Of a stretch of DNA of 64,000 bases, positions 37,721 to 47,220 are shown piece after piece; position 1 is the first letter of the stretch; each line of letters begins with the position of its first letter. Location: NCBI GenBank assembly GCA_022508985.1, contig JAFLUA010000002.1, forward strand, positions 62,001-126,000. The letters are read 5' to 3'. The notes below the pieces were generated by a model. It saw only the letters and a program-made list of their open reading frames with translations, did not search any database and was not told where the DNA came from. A program made the translations under genes and the position numbers. The DNA is from Muribaculaceae bacterium (GTDB lineage Bacteria > Bacteroidota > Bacteroidia > Bacteroidales > Muribaculaceae).

Positions 37721-37978
37721 ATGAATAAAGTAAAAAAAATCTCATTTGCCCTCATTGCAATATCGCTCTGCATGGGAATTTTTACAGCTTGCGACCCAGA
37801 TGATATAGACGCTTTCGCATCAGGATACAGAGACGGTTATTACGGCTCAAGTCGCGGCTTGGTTGTTGAAGGCGAAAGCCAAGCTACAGAACAAGACTCT
37901 TCAGTAAGTATCGCTGTGGCCGAAGAAACAAGCGAAACCGAAAGCTTGGCAACATCTGATTCTGAGGTTATTGAATAA
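37721..37978 (+). CDS. Small predicted lipoprotein with acidic Ser/Thr-rich tail
   Basis: 85 aa, lipobox GIFTAC, GYRDGYYGSSRG, tail rich in E/S/T. Confidence 0.65.
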   Translation: MNKVKKISFALIAISLCMGIFTACDPDDIDAFASGYRDGYYGSSRGLVVEGESQATEQDSSVSIAVAEETSETESLATSDSEVIE

Positions 37979-38039
37979 GCTATACAAAAACATCCAATAC
38001 CGGTGCTATTTTGAAATAAGCAGTTGGTAAAAATTACAT

Positions 38040-38082
38040 AGAACCCGAAGATTGCAACAACAATTTTTGGGTTCTTTATTTT
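38040..38082 (+). terminator. Terminator of the small exported protein cluster
   Basis: AGAACCC ... GGGTTCT followed by TTATTTT. Confidence 0.65.
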
Positions 38083-38205
38083 GTAATGGAGGCCAATTGT
38101 TATCGCTGCAAAACAAGGCAGGAGAATATTTATCGGCAGAAAAAGGTGCTTTTGTCGGTAATATTGGCCAAAATGTCGGAAAAAGGGAATATATAGTATA
38201 AAATG

Positions 38206-38237
38206 CTTGAAAGTAGCGGAACAAATTGCTAACTTTG
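38206..38237 (+). promoter_or_regulatory. Promoter of RND efflux operon
   Basis: CTTG 38206-38209, 20 nt, TAACTTTG 38230-38237. Confidence 0.7.
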
Positions 38238-38280
38238 CAGGCTGAAAAAATAACCTACAATCACGCACAATTATTTTTCT

Positions 38281-39684
38281 ATGAAATTAAGATTATTAAG
38301 CGGGTTTGCCTTGTTCACTATGCTTTCGCTGAATGCTATGTCGCAGTCGACGCCTGTGCTAAGCCTTGACGATTGCCTGAGGATTGCGCTTAGCGAAAAT
38401 CCTACAGTAAAAGTCGCCGACATGGAGGTGCAACGCATGGATTATTCGCGCAAGGAAGTAATAGGACAATTATTTCCCAACATCGATTTTAGTGGCACCT
38501 ACAGCCGTATGGTAGCCAAGCAAGTAATGTATTTGAACATGAGTGGCCTCGGCGGTGGCGCTGCGGCAGGAGAAGGTGGGGGCGAGTCATCGGCTTCGAG
38601 CGGCTCCAACTCTTCGGGCATAAAAATGGGTCTCGATAACTCCTACTCGGTAGGCTTTCAAGGGTCGATGCCCCTTATTGCACCTCAGCTATGGAAAAGC
38701 ATATCGATAAGCGATAGCCAGATTTTGCGAAGCCTCGAAGCATCGCGCCAAAGCAAGCAAAATCTCGTAAACCAGGTGAAAAGCGCCTACTACGCCATGC
38801 TATTGGCCGAAGACTCTAAAGAAGTGATTCAAGAGAGCTACGATATGGCCAAACTAACATACGAGACCTACACCAAACTTTATAGCGCCGGTGCCGCTTC
38901 CGACTACGATGTGCTCCGCACCTCTGTTGCTATGAAGAACGTAGAACCCGAGTTGCTTCAAGCCGATATCGCTATCAAGCAGACACGCCTGCAGCTTTTG
39001 ATTCTGATGGGTGTTGACTCTGCTTTCGAGTTCACCGTTAGCGATCGACTGAGCAACTACGAAGGCACCATGTATGAGAATACTATCGCGGCCCTCAACA
39101 ACGACTACAGCGAGAACGCCGACCTTAAGCTACTCGACATCGACGCCTCTATTCTAAAAAAGAACCTCACCATACAGAAATTAGCCTATGCTCCTACCCT
39201 TGCATTGGCGGCTAATTACAACTGGACTTCGATGAGCAACGGATCGCCGTTCAAAAACTTCCGTTGGAACCCATATTCGACAGTTTCGTTGTCACTCTCC
39301 GTGCCCATCTTTAGCAGCGGTCAACGCTGGCACAAAGTGAAAGAAACACAACTGCAAGTTGAAGAATTAAATCTGCAGCGCAACTATCTCGAACGCAGCG
39401 TTGCTATGCAAGTCGACCTCGCTATCGACAATATCAAACGCAATGTGAAGCAGATAGCATCGTCGAGCGAAAGTGTCAAACAAGCCGAACGCGCTCACGA
39501 CATCATGGCGCGCAGCTTCGAAATTGGCGCCGCCAACTACCTCGATCTTCGCAATAGCGAGCTCGCTCTAACACAAGCACGCCTTGCTTACTATCAGGCG
39601 ATTTACAATTACCTCATAGCAGGAAGCTCGCTCGAACTCCTGCAGGGCACAGCGCCTATCGACCAATATACCAACAATCAGTAA
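38281..39684 (+). CDS. TolC-family outer-membrane efflux protein
   Basis: 467 aa, signal peptide, OEP repeats. Confidence 0.92.
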   Translation: MKLRLLSGFALFTMLSLNAMSQSTPVLSLDDCLRIALSENPTVKVADMEVQRMDYSRKEVIGQLFPNIDFSGTYSRMVAKQVMYLNMSGLGGGAAAGEGGGESSASSGSNSSGIKMGLDNSYSVGFQGSMPLIAPQLWKSISISDSQILRSLEASRQSKQNLVNQVKSAYYAMLLAEDSKEVIQESYDMAKLTYETYTKLYSAGAASDYDVLRTSVAMKNVEPELLQADIAIKQTRLQLLILMGVDSAFEFTVSDRLSNYEGTMYENTIAALNNDYSENADLKLLDIDASILKKNLTIQKLAYAPTLALAANYNWTSMSNGSPFKNFRWNPYSTVSLSLSVPIFSSGQRWHKVKETQLQVEELNLQRNYLERSVAMQVDLAIDNIKRNVKQIASSSESVKQAERAHDIMARSFEIGAANYLDLRNSELALTQARLAYYQAIYNYLIAGSSLELLQGTAPIDQYTNNQ

Positions 39685-39702
39685 TCTCATATTTACAGCA
39701 TA

Positions 39703-40719
39703 ATGAAAAGTATTTATCATATTCTCGCCTTCGCTGTTGTCGCTTCGCTTGCTTCGTGCGGCAACAAGGAAAACACTACCACCGTTGATGTAGTTGAAGA
39801 ACTTCCTATTGTAACTGTCGACGTAGCACACCGCCTCGACGTGCCTCAGTCGAAAGTATATACTGCTAATGTCGAAGCCGAAAACCTTAACAACATAGCA
39901 CCTTCGACTCCTAATCGTATCAAAAAAATCAATGTTGAAGTGGGCGACCGCGTTCGCGCCGGACAGGAACTCGTCTTACTCGACTCTTCCAATATCGACC
40001 AATTGCGCATCAACCTCGAGCAGATTGAGCGCGAATACAACCGCGCCGTCGAGCTCCTCGAAATAGGCGCCGGCACACAGCAAGCTGTCGACCAACTAAA
40101 GTCGCAACTCGACGCCGCAAAGACACAATATGCCAACCTGCTCGAAAACACAGTGTTGCGCTCGCCTATCAGCGGTGTTGTAACATCTCGCAACTACGAC
40201 CCGGGCGATATGACGGGTGCCCTCCCCGTGCTCACAGTCGGACAGCTCGCTCCCGTGGTTAAAGTGATATTAAACGTAAGTGAGAACGACCTCACTGCCA
40301 TAAAAGCCGGGATGCCCGTCGACGTTACTTTCGACGCATATCCAGGCGAATCATTCTCAGGTAAGGTGCAACGCATTTATCCTACTATCGACGTTGCCAC
40401 CCGCACATTCGAGGTTGAAGTGCGCATCGCCAATGCCAACGAGCGAATCAAGCCCGGCATGTTTGCACGCGTATCGGTCGACCTTGGTGTTCTGCAAAAC
40501 GTTGTCGTTCCCGACCGTGCTGTTGTTAAGCAGAGCGGCTCAGGCAACAAATATGTATATGTGCTCAAAAACAAGCACGTAACATACACACGCGTTGAAC
40601 TCGGGCAGCGCTTCGGCACAAGCTACGAGCTTCTCAGCGGCATTGCCGACGGCGACACCATTGTTATCACCGGCCAGTCGCGCTTAGCCGACGGCGTCGA
40701 AGTCGAAGTGCAGAAATAA
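39703..40719 (+). CDS. RND efflux periplasmic adaptor (HlyD/AcrA-like)
   Basis: 338 aa, lipobox LASCG, VLRSPISGVVTSRNYDPGDM. Confidence 0.94.
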   Translation: MKSIYHILAFAVVASLASCGNKENTTTVDVVEELPIVTVDVAHRLDVPQSKVYTANVEAENLNNIAPSTPNRIKKINVEVGDRVRAGQELVLLDSSNIDQLRINLEQIEREYNRAVELLEIGAGTQQAVDQLKSQLDAAKTQYANLLENTVLRSPISGVVTSRNYDPGDMTGALPVLTVGQLAPVVKVILNVSENDLTAIKAGMPVDVTFDAYPGESFSGKVQRIYPTIDVATRTFEVEVRIANANERIKPGMFARVSVDLGVLQNVVVPDRAVVKQSGSGNKYVYVLKNKHVTYTRVELGQRFGTSYELLSGIADGDTIVITGQSRLADGVEVEVQK

Positions 40720-40771
40720 AATACTCGAGAATATTAACTACGACATTAAAACCCTTTAATCTCCCAATATA

Positions 40772-43700
40772 ATGAGTTTATATGGCAGTGCAGTGAAACG
40801 TCCGATTATGACCACTTTATGCTTCGTGGCTGTGGTTATTTTGGGTCTATTCTCACTAAAACAACTACCTGTCGACCTCTATCCCGACATCGAGACAAAC
40901 ACCATCATGGTAATGACTTCGTATGCCGGTGCCAGCGCACAGGATATAGAACAGAATGTAACGCGACCGCTTGAGAACGTGCTCAACGCTGTCAGCGACC
41001 TTAAACACATATCTTCGAAATCTCGCGAAAACGTGTCGTTGATAACTCTCGAGTTTGAATATGGCAAAGATATCGACGTCTTAACCAACGATGTGCGAGA
41101 CAAGCTCGACATGGTGAAATCGGCACTCCCCGACGATGCCGAAAACCCCATCATCTTCAAGTTCTCGAGCGACATGGTGCCCATCATCCTTCTCTCCGTA
41201 AGAGCCTCGGAGAGTATGCCGGGCCTTTATAAAATCCTCGACGACGCTATCGCCAACCCGCTGGCACGTATCAGCGGCGTGGGATCGGTGTCGATATCGG
41301 GTGCCGCCAAACGCGAAATACACGTTTACGTCGACCCCAACAGGCTCGAAGCTTATAACCTCACCGTCGAGCAGATTGGTAGTGTGATAGGCGCTGAAAA
41401 CCGCAACATACCGGGCGGTACTTTCGACGTGGGCTCCGACACCTATGCCTTGCGTGTTCAAGGAGAGTTTAAGTCGGCCGACGAAATGAACGACATCGTT
41501 GTCGGCTCTCACAACAACCGCACCATATATCTACGCGACGTAGCTCGCGTTGAAGACTCGCTCGAAGAACGCTCACAAGAGACCTACAACAACGGCGAAC
41601 TCGGTGCTATGATTGTTATCCAGAAACAGAGCGGTGCCAACTCGGTGGAAATATCAAACAAGGTGCTCAAAATGTTGCCCTCGTTGCAGAAACGACTCCC
41701 GACCGACGTAAAAGTAGGTGTCATCGTCGATACCTCCGACAATATCCGCAACACCATTGCTTCGCTTGTCGAAACAGTGCTGTATGCATTGCTTTTCGTT
41801 GTCCTCGTCGTATTCTTCTTCCTCGGCCGCTGGAGAGCCACCGTTATTATCACGATAACGATTCCTATTTCGCTTATAGCATCGTTTATCTACCTTTTCG
41901 GCACAGGCAACTCGCTTAACATCATATCGCTATCGGCGCTATCCATCTCTATTGGTATGGTGGTTGACGACGCTATTGTGGTACTCGAAAACGTCACCAC
42001 GCACATCGAGCGCGGGTCCGATCCCAAGCAGGCTGCCGTGCACGGTACCAACGAGGTGGCCATATCGGTTATAGCGTCTACACTCACCCTTATCGCCGTG
42101 TTCTTCCCGCTAACACTCGTTACGGGTATGACAGGTGTCCTCTTCAAGCAGTTGGGTTGGATGGTAACCATCATGATGATAATATCGACAGTGTGCGCCC
42201 TCTCGCTCACACCAATGCTCTGCTCACTGCTGCTACGCCGCAACACAAATCATGGCAAACTCTATACCTTGCTGTTCACTCCCGTAAACAAAGGTCTCGA
42301 CGCCTTCGACCGCGCCTACGGCCGATTGTTGAAATGGGTGGTAGGTCACAAGCTCGTCACCTTCTTGGTATGTATGGGCATATTTATCAGCTCGCTGTTC
42401 CTATTGCGACAGGTAGGCACCGAGTTCTTCCCCACTGCCGACGATGCACGTATGCGTGTCAGCCTACAGCTTCCTATCGGCACACGTGTTGAGATATCGC
42501 GAGAAAGTGCTATGCGTCTCACAAACCTCTGGAAAGAGAAATATCCCGAGATGCAAACAATAAACTTTACTACCGGTTCGGCGTCGAGCAACAACACATT
42601 TGCATCGCTTAGCGAAAACGGCCCGCACATTATTTCGATGAACATACGTCTTAGCGACCCCGGCGAACGCGAGCGCACCAGCACTCAGATTGCCGCCATG
42701 ATGCGCGAAGACCTCAAGCAATTCCCCGAGTTCAAGAAAGCGCAAGTATCGGTTGGCGGTATGGGCATGGGTGGCCAATCGACTATCAACTACGAGATTT
42801 ACGGCTATGACTTCAACGAGACCGACTCTGTGGCCAATATGTTGCAAGCCGAGCTACGCAAGATACCCGGTGCTGCCGACGTGTTGATATCGCGTGCCGA
42901 CTATCAGCCCGAATATCAAGTCGATTTCGACCGCGAAAAACTCGCCATCTACGGCTTGAATCTCTCAACGGCGGCCACATATTTGCGCAACCGTATTAAC
43001 GGACAATTGGCATCACAATTCCGCGAAGACGGTGAAGAATATGATATCAAAGTGATGTATGCGCCAGAAAACCGTACTTCGATAGAAGATATTGAAAACA
43101 TACTCATCTACAGCAGTACGGGGCAGGCAGTACGTGTGCGCGACGTAGGCAAAGTAGTAGAACGCTTCACACCGCCCACCATCGAGCGTAAAGACCGCGA
43201 ACGTATCGTCACCGTGAGCACTACCGTGCAAGATGTGCCTATGAGCCAAGTTGTGGAAGCATCGCAGATTGCAATTGACAAGATGGACATTCCTCAAGGC
43301 ATATCTATCCAGTTATCAGGTAGCTACGAAAACCAACAGGATTCGTTCCGCGACCTTCTCACTCTTGGTGTCCTCATCGTCTTGCTCGTCTACATTGTAA
43401 TGGCGGCGCAGTTTGAAAGCTACACCTACCCGGGCATCATCATGACATCGCTCATGTTTGCATTCTCAGGCGTATTTATCATCTTGTGGCTCACAGGGCA
43501 CACTCTCAACGTTATGTCGATGATTGGCGCCATCATGCTTATCGGTATCGTTGTGAAAAATGGTATCGTGCTAATCGACTACATATCGCTCAACCGCGAG
43601 CGCGGCATGTCGATACGCCGTGCCGTTATTGATGGTGGCGAATCGCGCTTGCGCCCCGTAGTAATGACAACATTAACCACCATCCTCGGTATGGTGCCGA

Positions 43701-43894
43701 TGGCTGTCGGCACAGGCCAAGGAGCCGAAATGTGGCGCCCGATGGGTACTGCCGTTATTGGTGGTCTTACTTTCTCGACAATACTAACCCTGTTGTTCGT
43801 GCCCGTGCTTTATTGCGTATTTGCTTCGCGTGGCGTTAAAAACGCTCGCCGCAAAATACGCAAAGCACTCATGGCAGCAAAAAAACAAGATTAA
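40772..43894 (+). CDS. RND efflux permease (AcrB/HAE family)
   Basis: 1040 aa, 12-TM RND protein, MVVDDAIVVLENV. Confidence 0.97.
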   Translation: MSLYGSAVKRPIMTTLCFVAVVILGLFSLKQLPVDLYPDIETNTIMVMTSYAGASAQDIEQNVTRPLENVLNAVSDLKHISSKSRENVSLITLEFEYGKDIDVLTNDVRDKLDMVKSALPDDAENPIIFKFSSDMVPIILLSVRASESMPGLYKILDDAIANPLARISGVGSVSISGAAKREIHVYVDPNRLEAYNLTVEQIGSVIGAENRNIPGGTFDVGSDTYALRVQGEFKSADEMNDIVVGSHNNRTIYLRDVARVEDSLEERSQETYNNGELGAMIVIQKQSGANSVEISNKVLKMLPSLQKRLPTDVKVGVIVDTSDNIRNTIASLVETVLYALLFVVLVVFFFLGRWRATVIITITIPISLIASFIYLFGTGNSLNIISLSALSISIGMVVDDAIVVLENVTTHIERGSDPKQAAVHGTNEVAISVIASTLTLIAVFFPLTLVTGMTGVLFKQLGWMVTIMMIISTVCALSLTPMLCSLLLRRNTNHGKLYTLLFTPVNKGLDAFDRAYGRLLKWVVGHKLVTFLVCMGIFISSLFLLRQVGTEFFPTADDARMRVSLQLPIGTRVEISRESAMRLTNLWKEKYPEMQTINFTTGSASSNNTFASLSENGPHIISMNIRLSDPGERERTSTQIAAMMREDLKQFPEFKKAQVSVGGMGMGGQSTINYEIYGYDFNETDSVANMLQAELRKIPGAADVLISRADYQPEYQVDFDREKLAIYGLNLSTAATYLRNRINGQLASQFREDGEEYDIKVMYAPENRTSIEDIENILIYSSTGQAVRVRDVGKVVERFTPPTIERKDRERIVTVSTTVQDVPMSQVVEASQIAIDKMDIPQGISIQLSGSYENQQDSFRDLLTLGVLIVLLVYIVMAAQFESYTYPGIIMTSLMFAFSGVFIILWLTGHTLNVMSMIGAIMLIGIVVKNGIVLIDYISLNRERGMSIRRAVIDGGESRLRPVVMTTLTTILGMVPMAVGTGQGAEMWRPMGTAVIGGLTFSTILTLLFVPVLYCVFASRGVKNARRKIRKALMAAKKQD

Positions 43895-43898
43895 AATT

Positions 43899-44192
43899 AT
43901 GAAATCGATATTCATAGCATTCGACCAGGCACACTACGAGCGTATTGTTGACATGCTCGAGCACTCTAATTGTCGCGGTTTTACGGCATGGGATCTTGTT
44001 AAAGGCCGTGGCAGCGTCGACGGGGAACCTCACTATGGCTCCCACGCGTGGCCATCTATGGCCTCGGCTATAATAACTATCGTTGAAGACAGCAAAGTCG
44101 ATTCCATTTTGGCTAAACTTCGCCAATTCAACGAAGATCGCCCCAAACTGGGACTCAGAGCTTTCGTTTGGAATATAGAGAATCAGATCTAA
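43899..44192 (+). CDS. PII-like protein
   Basis: 97 aa from ATG 43899: MKSIFIAFDQAHYERIVDMLEHSNCRGFTAWDLVKGRG...; 4 nt after the RND permease. Confidence 0.65.
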   Translation: MKSIFIAFDQAHYERIVDMLEHSNCRGFTAWDLVKGRGSVDGEPHYGSHAWPSMASAIITIVEDSKVDSILAKLRQFNEDRPKLGLRAFVWNIENQI

Positions 44193-44214
44193 ACATATTA
44201 ACGATAGAACTCAT

Positions 44215-44248
44215 AGAATGCCGGCATCACAGTCGGCATTCTTTTTTT
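44215..44248 (+). terminator. Terminator of RND operon
   Basis: AGAATGCCG ... CGGCATTCT followed by TTTTTTT. Confidence 0.85.
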
Positions 44249-44256
44249 AATAAAAA

Positions 44257-44288
44257 TTTGGAGGAATACAAAAATGTCTGTACTTTTG
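44257..44288 (+). promoter_or_regulatory. Promoter of TetR/ABC efflux operon
   Basis: TTTG 44257-44260, 20 nt, TACTTTTG 44281-44288. Confidence 0.75.
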
Positions 44289-44291
44289 TGC

Positions 44292-44322
44292 TAACAATTT
44301 TGTTAAATAAATTTGTTAACAA
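44292..44322. promoter_or_regulatory. Candidate TetR operators
   Basis: TAACAATTTTGTTA (44292-44305) and TTGTTAACAA (44313-44322), both perfect palindromes between promoter and tetR ATG. Confidence 0.6.
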
Positions 44323-44984
44323 TGAAAAACACTTCGGATGAACAGATAAAACAGTGCCAGGGACAGCCTGAAAAACAGACTAAAGAGCAAGCTATATTGC
44401 TGGCTGCCGAGCAGGAGTTTTTGTCGAAGGGTTACGACGGTGCGCGGACAACATCGATAGCCGATGCCGCTGGCGTTACCCACGCGATGCTGCACTACTA
44501 TTTCCGCACCAAAGAGCAGCTTTTCGAGCGCATACTCAACGAGAAGATGGCGCTGATGGCCTCTTCGATGGTCGCCGTGATGGGCAACCCAGCATTGCCG
44601 CTTGTCGAACGCATCGGACAAGGCATCGGACAGCATTTCGATTTTTTTATAGCCAATTCCGAACTGCCTCGATTCATCATCAACGAGGTGGCGACGCATC
44701 CCGACCGCCTGCGTATTATGCAGGAGAATATCGTCAGGATTGCGGGTGTGCTGTTTGCGCAGTTGCAGCAGGAGATAGATGCTGCAGCCGAGCGCGGCGA
44801 GGTGGAGCGGATGGATGTGCGTATGCTGATAATGGATATGTTGTCGCTTAATATTCTACCGTTTCTGATATATCCTGTGGTTGAAAATGTATTCAGCGAT
44901 ATGACTGCCGACCGCGAGGCATTTTTCGAGGCACGCAAAGCCGAGTCGATAGAGACCGTAATGCGAAGAATAAAAAAACAATAA
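44322..44984 (+). CDS. TetR/AcrR-family transcriptional regulator
   Basis: HTH ...ARTTSIADAAGVTHAMLHYYFRTKEQLF; ATG at 44322. Confidence 0.93.
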   Translation: MKNTSDEQIKQCQGQPEKQTKEQAILLAAEQEFLSKGYDGARTTSIADAAGVTHAMLHYYFRTKEQLFERILNEKMALMASSMVAVMGNPALPLVERIGQGIGQHFDFFIANSELPRFIINEVATHPDRLRIMQENIVRIAGVLFAQLQQEIDAAAERGEVERMDVRMLIMDMLSLNILPFLIYPVVENVFSDMTADREAFFEARKAESIETVMRRIKKQ

Positions 44985-44985
44985 T

Positions 44986-46281
44986 ATGAGACATAGTAGA
45001 TTACAACTATTTGCGCTCGCCGCATTGCTGACCGTTTCAGGGTTAGTGCGGGTGCAGGCACAGACGCTCGACGAGTGCCGCCGTATGGCGAGGGAACACT
45101 ATCCCGAAATTCGGCAGTACGAACTTATCTCGCAGACCGAGCAGTTCAATTTGTCAAACGCCGCCCGCACATGGATTCCGCAGGTGGTGGTGTCGGCACA
45201 GGCGACTTACCAATCGGCGACGCCAACCTATCCCGACGTGCTGGCGAATATGCTTGCCGCGCAGGGTATCGAGATGGCAGGGCTGCGCAAAGACCAGTAT
45301 AAGGTTGCGCTCGACGTGAGTCAGCATATCTGGGACGGCGGGCAGTCGAAAGCGGCACGCGCGGCGACCCAAGCCGAAGCCATCGAGCAGCGTCGGGCTG
45401 TCGATGTCGATATATATGCTTTGGAGGAGCGGGTCGAGGATATTTACTTCGGCATTCTGTTGCTGGACGAGCGCATAGCGCAGACGGAGGCTAAAATAGG
45501 TCTGTTGCAGAGTTCGTTCGACAAGGTGTGCACCTACTGCCGCAACGGCGTGGCTATGCAGGCCGATGCCGATGCTGTGGAGGCCGAACTGCTGACGGCG
45601 CGTCAGGCATTGCAGCAGGCGCAAGTGTCGCAGTCGAACTTTCGCCGTATGCTGGAAATCTTTATCGGTCAGCCGCTTGCCGACGAACGATTGCCCAGAC
45701 CTGCGATGTGCGACTTGCAGAGCCGCGAATCGGCACGTCCCGAGCTGGAACTATTCGATGCGCGGTTAGATCTGCTGTCGGCACGCGAAAAGTCGGTCGT
45801 ATCGTCCGTGATGCCGCGTTTCAGTGCATTTGCGCAGGGATTCTACGGCTATCCTGGATTGGATATGTTCAAGGGGATGATGTCGTCGGACTGGACACTG
45901 AACGGCATTGTAGGCGTGCGTATGTCGTGGAATATCGGGGCGTTCTGGACGAAGAAAAACTCTTTGCAGACCCTCCGCACCGCCCGTGAACAGGTCGAGG
46001 TACAGCGTGATATCTTCCTGTTCAACACGCAGTTGCGCACGACGCAGGAGGAGGGCGAGATTGCCCGTCTGCGCGATGCTGTTGCCGATGATGAACGTAT
46101 TGCCGAGCTGCGCCGTTCGGTTCGGATGGCTGCCGAGTCGCAGCTGGCTAATGGCGTGATAGACACCACCGACCTGCTGCGCAAGATTACGGACGAAACG
46201 ACTGCCGTGCTGAACAAGAACACGCACGAAATAGAGTTGTTGCAGGCGGCGTACAAGATAAAACATACATTGAATCAATAA
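44986..46281 (+). CDS. TolC-family outer-membrane protein
   Basis: 431 aa, signal peptide, OEP-like helices. Confidence 0.88.
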   Translation: MRHSRLQLFALAALLTVSGLVRVQAQTLDECRRMAREHYPEIRQYELISQTEQFNLSNAARTWIPQVVVSAQATYQSATPTYPDVLANMLAAQGIEMAGLRKDQYKVALDVSQHIWDGGQSKAARAATQAEAIEQRRAVDVDIYALEERVEDIYFGILLLDERIAQTEAKIGLLQSSFDKVCTYCRNGVAMQADADAVEAELLTARQALQQAQVSQSNFRRMLEIFIGQPLADERLPRPAMCDLQSRESARPELELFDARLDLLSAREKSVVSSVMPRFSAFAQGFYGYPGLDMFKGMMSSDWTLNGIVGVRMSWNIGAFWTKKNSLQTLRTAREQVEVQRDIFLFNTQLRTTQEEGEIARLRDAVADDERIAELRRSVRMAAESQLANGVIDTTDLLRKITDETTAVLNKNTHEIELLQAAYKIKHTLNQ

Positions 46282-46293
46282 AAAGGGAAAAAT

Positions 46294-47184
46294 ATGAAAC
46301 GGATATTTGTTTATGCTGCGGCTGTTGTCGGACTGGCGGCGTGCGGCGAGAAAAACGATTTCGACGCTTCGGGAACATTCGAGGCAACGGAGATTACGGT
46401 CTCGGCAGAGGCTGTTGGGCGAATCCTCGCATTCGACGCAGAGGAGGGAATGCCCGTCGCGGCGGGGGCTGTCGTGGGCGAAATTGACAGTCTGCAACTG
46501 CACCTGCAACGCCAACAGCTCAAAGCACAGCAGGCGGCACTTTTGAAGAGCCGTCCCGATGTCGGGACACAGGTATCATCGCTGCGCGAACAGATTGCCA
46601 AACAGAAGACCGAGTTACAGCGCGTGAACAATATGTTGCGTGCCGGTGCCGCGACGCAAAAACAGGCAGACGACATCGAGGCGCAGATTCGCGTTTTGGA
46701 GAGCCAACTCTCGGCGACCCTCTCGACACTTGGAAACAATACGGCGACCATCAACGAGAATGCCGCTGCGTTGGATGCGCAGATTGCCGCGCTGGACGAC
46801 CGTATTGCCAAATGCCGCATCGTGTCGCCCGTGTCGGGTACGGTGTTGGTGAAGTATGCCGAGGCGGGCGAGATGGCTGCCGCAGGGAGGCCGCTATTCA
46901 AGGTCGCCGACCTCGACAATGTTTATCTGCGGGCCTATTTCACCTCCGACCAATTGGCGTCGCTGCGTCTCGGCGACACGGTTACGGTTACGGCAGACTT
47001 CGGTGGCGATGAGCGTTTCGACTATGAGGGGCGTATTGTGTGTATTTCATCCGAAAGCGAGTTCACACCCAAAACGGTGCAGACAAAGAACTCGCGTGCC
47101 AATCTGGTCTATGCTGTTAAGATTGCTGTGCGAAATGACGGACGGCTCAAAATAGGTCTTTACGGCGAGGTGAAAATCAGATAA
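46294..47184 (+). CDS. HlyD-family membrane fusion protein (YbhG-like)
   Basis: 296 aa, lipobox LAACG, CRIVSPVSGTVLVKYAEAGEM. Confidence 0.9.
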   Translation: MKRIFVYAAAVVGLAACGEKNDFDASGTFEATEITVSAEAVGRILAFDAEEGMPVAAGAVVGEIDSLQLHLQRQQLKAQQAALLKSRPDVGTQVSSLREQIAKQKTELQRVNNMLRAGAATQKQADDIEAQIRVLESQLSATLSTLGNNTATINENAAALDAQIAALDDRIAKCRIVSPVSGTVLVKYAEAGEMAAAGRPLFKVADLDNVYLRAYFTSDQLASLRLGDTVTVTADFGGDERFDYEGRIVCISSESEFTPKTVQTKNSRANLVYAVKIAVRNDGRLKIGLYGEVKIR

Positions 47185-47220
47185 TAGTTAATATATATAT
47201 TATAGATAATAGATATATAA

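Noticed and set aside
44498-46515. Long minus-strand ORFs opposite the TetR/TolC genes (e.g. 45766..46515, 45154..45624)
   Set aside because: Arise from GC-rich coding on the plus strand; compositionally implausible proteins, none with domains.
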